DNA of 46,534 bases, from the IMG/VR virus record IMGVR_UViG_3300020000_000026, positions 1 to 46,534 of that record; one strand, given 5' to 3'. This document shows positions 24,004-29,760 of the stretch, in pieces. Source of the DNA: a virus. Position 1 is the stretch's first letter; the number at the start of each line of letters is the position of its first letter. The notes beneath the pieces are model-generated. The model did no database searches and was not told where the DNA came from. It saw only the letters and a list, made by a program, of their open reading frames with translations. The translations under genes were made by a program, and so were the position numbers.

Positions 24004-24320
24004 TTCTTACCGGCCTTCCGCGTGGCCGCGGCCTGGCGAGCTCCGCGCCGGCGGACGACGTCGACGATGCCGTCGCGCTGCCTGGCGATCGCCTCGGTGA
24101 CCTCCGCCGGCAGGACCAGGCGCGTGCCGCCGGCGCTCGTGATGCGCTGGACGAAGACGATGTCCGAGCCGTCGACGCGGATCGTCTTGATGATCCACGT
24201 CTCGGTGTTGCCCAGGAAATCGACCAGGTCGATCATGCTGGTCTTCTCGACGGCGCCGGGGTGCGCCTGCTGCTGCCGCAGCGCCTTGCTGTAGTCGTCA
24301 GTCTGAAGTTTATCGTCCAT
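24000..24320 (-). CDS. Small protein of unknown function
   Basis: 106 residues from ATG 24320, overlapping the previous gene by 11 nt. A beta-rich core (WIIKTIRVDGSDIVFVQRIT, then RLVLPAEVTEAIARQRD) is followed by a basic tail (RRRGARQAAATRKAGKK). Probably nucleic-acid associated. No family recognised. Confidence 0.55.
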   Translation of the reverse strand: MDDKLQTDDYSKALRQQQAHPGAVEKTSMIDLVDFLGNTETWIIKTIRVDGSDIVFVQRITSAGGTRLVLPAEVTEAIARQRDGIVDVVRRRGARQAAATRKAGKK

Positions 24321-24540
24321 CGGTCCCTGCCTCCTGCTTGGCCGGCGGCTGCCGGCGTTGATTCACGTCGCGCAGCTCGGCGCGCTCGTGTGCGATCCGC
24401 TCGTCGAGCAGTCGGATCGCCTGGTCACGATCGCGCGTGGTCACATAGCCCAGCGCGATCGTGTAGGCCCGCAGCGCCGCCTCCGAGCGGACGCCGCGGA
24501 CGAAGTTGTTGGTCTGCCGCTTGCGCTTGCTCTTAGGCAT
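24310..24540 (-). CDS. Small basic protein of unknown function
   Basis: 76 residues from ATG 24540 (TGATG with the preceding stop). The N-terminus is basic (MPKSKRKRQTNNFVRGV), followed by helices (EAALRAYTIALGYVTTRDRD, then LLDERIAHERAELRDV). No recognised family. Confidence 0.55.
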   Translation of the reverse strand: MPKSKRKRQTNNFVRGVRSEAALRAYTIALGYVTTRDRDQAIRLLDERIAHERAELRDVNQRRQPPAKQEAGTDGR

Positions 24541-25538
24541 CAGATGACGCTCGTCGTCTTCTTGTAGCGGACGCCAGGCCACTTGTTGATCAGCTCCTTC
24601 AGGTCGCGCGCCTGCGCGTTGAGCGCCGTCTGGTCGATCTTCAGGATGGTGCGGGGGATGCCGTATTTCCCCGCGAAGATGGCCTCGATGAGCGCCGTCT
24701 CGTCGAGCAGCTCCGCGCTGTGGGTGCTGCGATCGTGCGCGCCGGCGGCCTGGCGGACGTCCGGCTTCTTCTCCTCGATGTCGACCAGGACCGGCTGCCG
24801 CTTGATGGCCTCCGCCTGCGCGCGGATCGCCGCGGCCGACCGCTTCGCCTCGATCGCGTTCTTGATCTTCTCGAGCGCCATCAGCCGCGTGCCGTCCGCC
24901 GCGGGCTTCTTGAAGCCGGCGCGCTGCGCGGCCTGCGTCTGGCCGTTGCCGGCGAAGACCAGGTCGACGAAGATCTGCTCGCGTGCGCTGAGCTCGCCGG
25001 CCGCTTCCTCGCGCCGGACGGCTTCAGCCTCGAGCGCCTCGAGCTCGCGGTCCTTGCGCTCCTGCTCGGCCTGCTCCGCCTCGCGCCGCAGCCGCTCGTT
25101 CTCGCGGGCGACGCGCTGCTCCTCCTCGCGGAGATACTGCGCGTGCAGCTCGTTGCCGCGCTTGTTCGCCTGGTCGAGCGCCGTCGACGCGATCGCGCGC
25201 CGGCCGGTCATGTGTTTGTGGAACCGATGGATGGCCGTCGTGATCTGCCAGTGCTCCTCGACGACCTTGTTCTGCGCCGACGTCTCTCGGATGAACTTCT
25301 GCAGGGCGACGTCCTCGTCGCCGTTCGTCGGCAGCTTCAGCGCCTTGGACCGCTCGAGCGTCTCGAGCGCCTGCGTCTCGAGCTCCTTCGCGGTCTTGAA
25401 GAACTTGGTGACGCTGAGCAGGAACGTCGTAACGGCCTCGCCTGCCGTCTTGACGATCTGCACGTCCTCCGACTGCTCGATCGGGTCGCCGACGTCGATG
25501 ACTTCCGGGGTCAGTGCGCGCGGTGTTCGTTTCGCCAT
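24540..25538 (-). CDS. Coiled-coil protein with an internal TerS-like helix-turn-helix segment
   Basis: 332 residues from ATG 25538 with GAGGAGAG upstream; first gene after promoter copy 2. Residues ~125-180 are a charged coiled coil (REEEQRVARENERLRREAEQ). The segment near 183-225 (LSAREQIFVDLVFAGNGQTQ, then AAQRAGFKKPAADG) reads like the N-terminal DNA-binding part of a Terminase_2 small subunit. The N-terminal region (EAVTTFLLSVTKFFKTAKEL) resembles DUF-type early phage proteins. A DNA-binding early protein is likely; a second terminase subunit is unlikely because a full terS exists at 14.3 kb. Confidence 0.6.
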   Translation of the reverse strand: MAKRTPRALTPEVIDVGDPIEQSEDVQIVKTAGEAVTTFLLSVTKFFKTAKELETQALETLERSKALKLPTNGDEDVALQKFIRETSAQNKVVEEHWQITTAIHRFHKHMTGRRAIASTALDQANKRGNELHAQYLREEEQRVARENERLRREAEQAEQERKDRELEALEAEAVRREEAAGELSAREQIFVDLVFAGNGQTQAAQRAGFKKPAADGTRLMALEKIKNAIEAKRSAAAIRAQAEAIKRQPVLVDIEEKKPDVRQAAGAHDRSTHSAELLDETALIEAIFAGKYGIPRTILKIDQTALNAQARDLKELINKWPGVRYKKTTSVI

Positions 25539-25559
25539 CTGTCACTCTCCTCGGGCGAG

Positions 25560-25595
25560 AGCATACAGCGGGCGAGAGTTGTTGTCAACAAGTCA
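25560..25595 (-). promoter_or_regulatory. Sigma70-type promoter with inverted-repeat operator (copy 2)
   Basis: On the minus strand: -35 TTGACA (25588-25583), 17-bp spacer, -10 TATGCT (25565-25560). The -35 box lies in the inverted repeat at 25579-25591. The cassette shares TGACTTGTTGACAACAACTC with copies 1 and 3, and the TGA is the stop of the HNH gene. It drives the coiled-coil gene at 25538 and probably the helicase operon. The best match of the set to a canonical promoter, tied with copy 1. Confidence 0.88.
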
Positions 25596-26162
25596 GACCT
25601 CCATGCCGCGCAGCCAGGCGAGGATGATCGTTTGCTCCGGCGTCTGCGGTTCGTAGACGTGGATGGCCGTCTCGCGGGCGAGCTCGAACCATCGGCCAGG
25701 GTGCCGCGGCAGCGCGAGCTCGAGCAGCGGGCCGCCGGTGCGATACCGCCGGAGCTCGTGCAGGTCGATCTCCCAGGCGATCGGTCCCTCGGCGCCGGCC
25801 TTGGTCAGCGCCCGCCAGCGTAGGGTGTGCCGGTCGATGCTGAAGACGTTCTCCTTGTGCCTGGCCGAGCACACCAGGACCATCAGCTCGGGCTCTGAGC
25901 GGTCAGCCGCGGGGTTGCCGCCCATACCCTTGTGCTTCGCGTGCGACACTTCGCCGCGCCTGGACGTCGGCGCCAGGGCGAGCTGGAACCGCTTGCAGCC
26001 GCACAGCGGGAACCGACAATATTTGTCCCGCCGGCGGACCTCCGCCTTGTTGCTGTTCTCGCCGGCGAGCCGCTTCTCGCGCTTCAGCCCGCGGGCGACC
26101 TTCCTCGAGCCGGCGCCCTTGAACTGCGGGCCGGTCCAGCGTGGCGGCCAGTCAGCGGTCAT
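25593..26162 (-). CDS. HNH-type zinc-binding nuclease
   Basis: 189 residues from ATG 26162. A basic N-terminus (GSRKVARGLKREKRLAGEN) leads to RRRDKYCRFPLCGC, then VSHAKHKGMGGNPAADRSEP and MVLVCSARHKENVFSID. This has the C-x-x-x-x-C, His, Asn and C-x-x-x-H elements of an HNH (His-Me finger) fold. The rest (RWRALTKAG, YEPQTPEQ) is unassigned. Possible early DNA-cutting enzyme or a recombination nuclease. Its stop codon is part of the promoter cassette that follows. Confidence 0.7.
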   Translation of the reverse strand: MTADWPPRWTGPQFKGAGSRKVARGLKREKRLAGENSNKAEVRRRDKYCRFPLCGCKRFQLALAPTSRRGEVSHAKHKGMGGNPAADRSEPELMVLVCSARHKENVFSIDRHTLRWRALTKAGAEGPIAWEIDLHELRRYRTGGPLLELALPRHPGRWFELARETAIHVYEPQTPEQTIILAWLRGMEV

Positions 26163-26295
26163 GCCGGCCCCCTCGGTTCTCCGCGCGCCAGGCGTCGCTG
26201 ACGCTGCCGCGGTCGATCGGCCTGGTCCGGATGCAGTAGGTGACGATGAAGCCGACGACGGCCGCCGCGCCTCCGATCAGGATTTTCAGCAGCAT
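26152..26295 (-). CDS. Small single-pass membrane protein
   Basis: 47 residues from ATG 26295, overlapping the exonuclease end by 10 nt and the HNH start by 11 nt. One clear membrane helix (residues ~2-22, LLKILIGGAAAVVGFIVTYC) is followed by a charged tail (RPIDRGSVSDAWRAENRGGR). It fills the only space between two coupled genes. Short phage membrane proteins can act in superinfection exclusion or membrane attachment; no function can be assigned. Confidence 0.5.
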   Translation of the reverse strand: MLLKILIGGAAAVVGFIVTYCIRTRPIDRGSVSDAWRAENRGGRHDR

Positions 26296-26885
26296 CGGCG
26301 TATCACCCTCAGCGCCTCGTCGAAGTCCGCGCGCTTGTTGAACTGCTCGACCTTGAACTTGCCGGTGGGCTTCAGGTAGATGCCGAACCGTCCGATCGAC
26401 GGCGCCGGCAGCCGGTAGCGCAGCGACACCAGGATCGCCTGCAGCGCCGTCTGGATCGGATGGCAGTCTTCGTATGGTCCGGTCTTGATGTCCGGCACCA
26501 CGATCGCGCCGTCGAGCGACCAGACGCGATCGGGCCGGCCGGCGAACTTGTAGGTCGGATGCACCGATGCCTGCTCGACCTCGAGCACGTCCGGCCGCAG
26601 GATGTTCATCATGGCGACGTGCCCCAGGAGATACCCGCGGTAGCGCGACGTGCAGCTCGGGACGTCGAGCGCGCCCAGGTCATAGTCCGCGGTCAGCTTG
26701 TGGACCGCGGTGCCGCGCTGCTTGCTCTCGAGCGTGAACCAGGTTGGATCTGGCGAGAGCCCGCACTCCTCGAGCATGCCGGTGATGTGGGGATACGGAT
26801 CGCCAGGCTCGAGCGGCAGGTAGACGTGCCTGGTCGCGTCGAACCGAAACGGCAGCGAGCTGACGACGTCGCTGCCGGCGATCAC
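26286..26885 (-). CDS. PD-(D/E)XK exonuclease (Cas4/RecB-like)
   Basis: 199 residues from GTG 26885 (GTGA overlap). Active-site pattern: His62 (GTAVHKL), an Asp in FAGRPDRVW (119), PDIKTG with Asp132 and Lys134, and PIQTALQA with Gln145/149. This is the order in lambda-exonuclease/RecB-type phage nucleases. It probably makes single-stranded 3' ends that the ERF protein, encoded two genes upstream, anneals. Confidence 0.85.
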   Translation of the reverse strand: MIAGSDVVSSLPFRFDATRHVYLPLEPGDPYPHITGMLEECGLSPDPTWFTLESKQRGTAVHKLTADYDLGALDVPSCTSRYRGYLLGHVAMMNILRPDVLEVEQASVHPTYKFAGRPDRVWSLDGAIVVPDIKTGPYEDCHPIQTALQAILVSLRYRLPAPSIGRFGIYLKPTGKFKVEQFNKRADFDEALRVIRRCC

Positions 26886-27136
26886 GAGAACAGCCTCACG
26901 CTGTTGCCGTCGACGACGACGTCCGCATGCCGCAGGAACGCGATGACGACCTCGAGGAGCTCGTTGCGCGCCTTGTCGGGATACTTGTCGAGCAGCTCGC
27001 GCGCACACCGGATGCAGGCGAACGCCGCGAGCGCCGCCTCCATGTGAGCATCGTTGGCGCGAATGAGCACGCGCGAGAGCTCGAGCTGCAGCTCGGTCAT
27101 TTGCTTGAACGACTCGGTCGAAAAGTCCAGCGCCAT
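26882..27136 (-). CDS. Small helical protein of unknown function
   Basis: 84 residues from ATG 27136, directly after the ERF stop. Helical (ELQLELSRVLIRANDAHMEA, then LLDKYPDKARNELLEVVIAF). It sits between the annealing protein and its likely partner exonuclease. No family recognised. Confidence 0.6.
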   Translation of the reverse strand: MALDFSTESFKQMTELQLELSRVLIRANDAHMEAALAAFACIRCARELLDKYPDKARNELLEVVIAFLRHADVVVDGNSVRLFS

Positions 27137-28048
27137 CTATCCCTCCTCGCCTGGTTGACGTGTGGCCGGCGCCGGCAGATCGCGCGGGCTCTCGACAAGC
27201 TGCACTATCCGATCGTAGTCGCCGCGTTTGACCTCGGAGATTTTCTTCACGTTGTAGGTCAGGCCGATCCAGACCAGGACGTCGCGCTCGATGCGTCCGC
27301 TGTTCTTGATGATGGCCTTGAGCCGCTGCTGCTGCGGCTGGGTGATGGGCTCGCCGGCTTTGGCATCGTGCGCCGCTCGAGGTTCCGGCTGCACGTCGAT
27401 GACGCCCGATCCCGCCGGCGGGATGTCCGGCTTGCGCTCGAGCAGCGTCGCCAGGTTGCCGTCGTCGTCGACGCCCTGCTCCTCGAGGTTGAGGATGTCC
27501 TTCAGCGTGTAACGCTTGCCGTAGCTGTTGGCCGAGCCGAGCCCCTGGATGGCGTTCTTGCCGCCGGTCGCGTCCGCCTCTGACTCGAAGGCGCTCTCCT
27601 CGAAGTGACCGCCGCGGTGCGTCAGCTTGCAGACGACGCGGAGCGTCTTCGGTCGCGGCCAGTCCGTCCGGTAGCTGGCGACGAAGCCGAACCGCTTCAG
27701 CACCGGATTGACCGCGGCCTGGATGTCCTCGAACTTCGCAAACCGCGATTGAATCGGCCCGAGCTTGCCCTTCTCGTCTGCCTTGCCGCGGACGATGCCG
27801 CGCTTCTTGATGATCGGCAGATACTCGCGCATCTCGTCGAAGTCTTTCCAGTAGGCCGCGGCAGCGCGAGCTGCGTCGATGCGCTCCTTCGCCGCGATGA
27901 GCCGCTCGAGCTTCTCGACCGTCAGCTTCGGATCGCGCGCCAGGCGCTCGATCGGGCCGAGCTCGCCGGCGTCCTGGTGCGCGAGCTGCTGCGCCGGCCG
28001 GCGCGCGATCGCGGTCGACCGCTTCGTCTTCTTCCGTTTGGCTGTCAT
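27137..28048 (-). CDS. erf: ERF-family single-strand annealing recombinase
   Basis: 303 residues from ATG 28048 (GAAGGAA upstream). ERF hallmarks: FAKFEDIQAAVNPVLKRFGF, a beta-rich stretch (LRVVCKLTHRGGHFEESAFE), and GSANSYGKRYTLKDILNL. It binds single-stranded DNA and anneals complementary strands, supporting recombination-dependent replication and genome circularisation in P22-like phages. The C-terminal third (QQQRLKAIIKNSGR) is less conserved and probably mediates partner contacts. The 16-bp palindrome at 27409-27424 lies inside the gene. Confidence 0.92.
   Translation of the reverse strand: MTAKRKKTKRSTAIARRPAQQLAHQDAGELGPIERLARDPKLTVEKLERLIAAKERIDAARAAAAYWKDFDEMREYLPIIKKRGIVRGKADEKGKLGPIQSRFAKFEDIQAAVNPVLKRFGFVASYRTDWPRPKTLRVVCKLTHRGGHFEESAFESEADATGGKNAIQGLGSANSYGKRYTLKDILNLEEQGVDDDGNLATLLERKPDIPPAGSGVIDVQPEPRAAHDAKAGEPITQPQQQRLKAIIKNSGRIERDVLVWIGLTYNVKKISEVKRGDYDRIVQLVESPRDLPAPATRQPGEEG
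27409..27424. repeat. 16-bp palindrome ATCCCGCCGGCGGGAT inside the ERF gene
   Basis: Identical to the palindrome at 14814-14829 in front of terS. Here it encodes residues in the variable linker of the ERF protein, so it costs little at the protein level. Confidence 0.55.
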
Positions 28049-28100
28049 GGGTTCCTTCGGGTAGGATGTGATCGCTTCGTCGTCACTCCCCCCTGATGGG

Positions 28101-28142
28101 AACGGCCGCCTGGTTTCGCCGCCAGGCGGCCGTTGTTGTTTT
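28101..28142 (+). terminator. Intrinsic-terminator-like hairpin oriented against the genes
   Basis: A perfect 13-bp stem (28101-28113 with 28122-28134) and an 8-nt loop are followed on the plus strand by GTTGTTTT. This is a better terminator for plus-strand transcription, although all genes read minus. On the minus strand the stem is followed only by CCCATCAGG. It lies in the 93-nt gap between the small gene ending at 28142 and the ERF gene. Confidence 0.6.
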
Positions 28143-28372
28143 CAGTCGTTGGCGTGGCGCGCGATGTAGGCGCGCGTGGCGTCCTCCCCGATCGCCAGAT
28201 ACTCGATGACGTCGGCATCGCTGGGATGCTTGACGTGTGGCGCCAGCTTCGCCAGGCGAGCTCGCGCGGCCTGGAACTGTCGGGCGCCGACCTTGGTGAT
28301 GAACCCCTGCACGCGAGCGCCGCCGTCTTTGTTGCGGAACACGCAGGGCCGACCGTTAAGCTGCTTGGACAT
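28142..28372 (-). CDS. Small basic protein of unknown function
   Basis: 76 residues from ATG 28372. Beta-rich start (GRPCVFRNKDGGARVQGFIT), then helices (RQFQAARARLAKLAPHVKHP, then ADVIEYLAIGEDATRAYI). There is no ribosome site; the ATG overlaps a variant of the inverted-repeat operator (28372-28384). It may be controlled by that site or translated by coupling from the KTSC gene 18 nt upstream. Confidence 0.6.
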   Translation of the reverse strand: MSKQLNGRPCVFRNKDGGARVQGFITKVGARQFQAARARLAKLAPHVKHPSDADVIEYLAIGEDATRAYIARHAND

Positions 28373-28384
28373 TGTTGGCAACAA
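28372..28384. promoter_or_regulatory. Variant inverted repeat overlapping a start codon
   Basis: TTGTTGGCAACAA, the same 6-1-6 inverted repeat as the promoter cassettes with one changed centre base, preceded on the minus strand by GAC as in the other copies. The -35-like hexamer becomes TTGCCA and no good -10 is seen 17 bp on. The repeat runs into the ATG at 28372. Probably an operator without a strong promoter. Confidence 0.55.
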
Positions 28385-28389
28385 GTCTA

Positions 28390-28791
28390 TCAGTCCCGCG
28401 GATCGTGATCCAGCCGCGCGTCGATGTCCTTGTCGCGCGCCTTCCGGAGCGGAGCCGGGTCGACGATCGGCCGCTTGTCGGGCTCGACCTCCGCACAGCC
28501 GCAGTCGACGCAGGTCAGGCCGACGATGCCCTGGCCGCCGCACTTCGGGCAATGGCCGGACATCTTGATGCTGGCGTATTTGCCGCGGATCTCTTTGTTG
28601 TAGAAGGCGCCGGCGCTCTCCGCCTGCAGCCAGGCGTTGAACGTCGACGGCGGAACGGCGTGGTGATGGTAGATCGTGCCGTTCTTGAACATGACGGCGA
28701 CGACCATGCGCGCGGGATCGTAGCCGCGGCTGTGGATGTTGCTGCTGTTCTCGACGATCGTCTTGTCGATCAGGGGCTCGAGTGGCGCCAT
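28390..28791 (-). CDS. KTSC-domain protein with C-terminal zinc ribbon
   Basis: 133 residues from ATG 28791 with GAGGAGAG upstream; first gene after promoter copy 3. Residues ~14-75 (SSNIHSRGYDPARMVVAVMF, then VPPSTFNAWLQAES, GAFYNKEIRGKYA) match the KTSC domain, a small fold also found appended to lysyl-tRNA synthetases. C-terminal CPKCGGQG and CVDCGC form a zinc ribbon. KTSC proteins are frequent in phages, with possible RNA binding; the role is unproven. It would be among the first genes expressed. Confidence 0.8.
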   Translation of the reverse strand: MAPLEPLIDKTIVENSSNIHSRGYDPARMVVAVMFKNGTIYHHHAVPPSTFNAWLQAESAGAFYNKEIRGKYASIKMSGHCPKCGGQGIVGLTCVDCGCAEVEPDKRPIVDPAPLRKARDKDIDARLDHDPRD

Positions 28792-28814
28792 CGTTGTCTC
28801 TCCTCGGTCGAGAG

Positions 28815-28849
28815 GTTACACGGCGCCCTGAGTTGTTGTCAACAAGTCA
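28815..28849 (-). promoter_or_regulatory. Sigma70-type promoter with inverted-repeat operator (copy 3)
   Basis: On the minus strand: -35 TTGACA (28842-28837) inside the inverted repeat at 28833-28845, and -10 TGTAAC (28820-28815) with a 16-bp spacer. The TGA edge (28849-28847) is the stop of the endolysin gene. It lies just after the late lysis genes and starts the early region. The -10 box is weaker than in copies 1 and 2. Confidence 0.78.
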
Positions 28850-29320
28850 GACGGAGACGGCGCCCCAGGCCACAGCGTAGTGGTCCGGCCAGGCGTCGAC
28901 GCGCGGCCGGCCCGGTCGCCAGGCCGCGCGATATTGCTGCCAGGCCGCCATCGGTGCATCGGCCGCCGGCAGCGCCTCCGGCAGCGTGTAGAGCAGGCAG
29001 CGAGCACAGACCGCCGCCAGGGTGTCGTTGACCTCGAGCAGCGCATGGAGCTCCGCCGGCTTCAGCGGGCCGAAGCGCAGGAACTCGACCGCCTCGCCGA
29101 GCTCGTGCATCGTCTCGGGATGCCGCATGATGCCGGCGACGCCGGCGACCTCGAACTGCCAGAAGCCTCGAGCCGGTCCCTTGACCTGCCGGCGCCGTGC
29201 GAAGCGCGACTCCTGCAGGCCGATGGCGAGCAGCATGGCCTCGGCTGCCGGCGAGTGCCAGGCTGTCGGCAGCAGGTCGAAGGCGGCCGGCAGCACGTAG
29301 GTGCGAACGTGTTCCATCAT
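28847..29320 (-). CDS. Endolysin (lysozyme/transglycosylase-like)
   Basis: 157 residues from ATG 29320, overlapping the holin-like stop as ATGA; a second ATG follows at 29317. The catalytic pattern AIGLQESRF (Glu37) followed by GPARGFWQFE fits a lysozyme-like or soluble-transglycosylase-like fold that cleaves the glycan strands of peptidoglycan. No signal peptide, so release would depend on a holin. Gene order with the coiled-coil/membrane protein upstream supports a lysis cassette. No spanin genes were recognised. Confidence 0.75.
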   Translation of the reverse strand: MMEHVRTYVLPAAFDLLPTAWHSPAAEAMLLAIGLQESRFARRRQVKGPARGFWQFEVAGVAGIMRHPETMHELGEAVEFLRFGPLKPAELHALLEVNDTLAAVCARCLLYTLPEALPAADAPMAAWQQYRAAWRPGRPRVDAWPDHYAVAWGAVSV

Positions 29321-29712
29321 GGTTTGGTGACGATGACCTTCTGCCCGAGCACCAGGCCCAGGACCGCCAGGATAACCGCGCCCAGGATCAACGTGACGAC
29401 CCACCAGATCCCGCGCTGAATCGGATCCAGCTTCTCCGACACGGCCATGAGCTTGAGATTGATCTGCGCGACGGAGCCCTCGAGCTGCATCTTCGCCACA
29501 GAGAGCTGCAGGAGCAGGTGCTCCTTGACCGCCTCGAGCTGCTCGCCGGTGGCGACGTCCGCGGTCAGTTTGTCGACGCGCTCCTTCAACGTCCGGATGT
29601 GGATCGCGTGCTCGCTGATGTCGCCGCCTTGCTTGACGACGACGTCGTTCAGGTTATGGATGCGCGATCGAACCGCTTCCATCTTCTCGTCGAGAGTCAC
29701 GTCTTCACTCAC
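29317..29712 (-). CDS. Coiled-coil, C-terminal membrane protein; candidate holin
   Basis: 131 residues from GTG 29712 with GGAGAGG upstream. Residues 1-95 are coiled-coil (LKERVDKLTADVATGEQLEA). Residues ~100-125 form one strong membrane helix (WWVVTLILGAVILAVLGLVL), followed by a short basic end. This is the layout of XhlA/haemolysin-type holin-associated proteins. It lies directly before the endolysin. It could be the holin itself or a spanin-like or anti-holin partner. Confidence 0.65.
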   Translation of the reverse strand: MSEDVTLDEKMEAVRSRIHNLNDVVVKQGGDISEHAIHIRTLKERVDKLTADVATGEQLEAVKEHLLLQLSVAKMQLEGSVAQINLKLMAVSEKLDPIQRGIWWVVTLILGAVILAVLGLVLGQKVIVTKP

Positions 29713-29760
29713 AGTCTTACCTCTCCGCTGGGGATGGCGCCGAGATAAAAAGCGCCGTGC

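Noticed and set aside
29713-29760. Possible terminator between the giant gene and the holin-like gene
   Set aside because: Only a 5-bp stem could be drawn, and the T-run falls in the loop.
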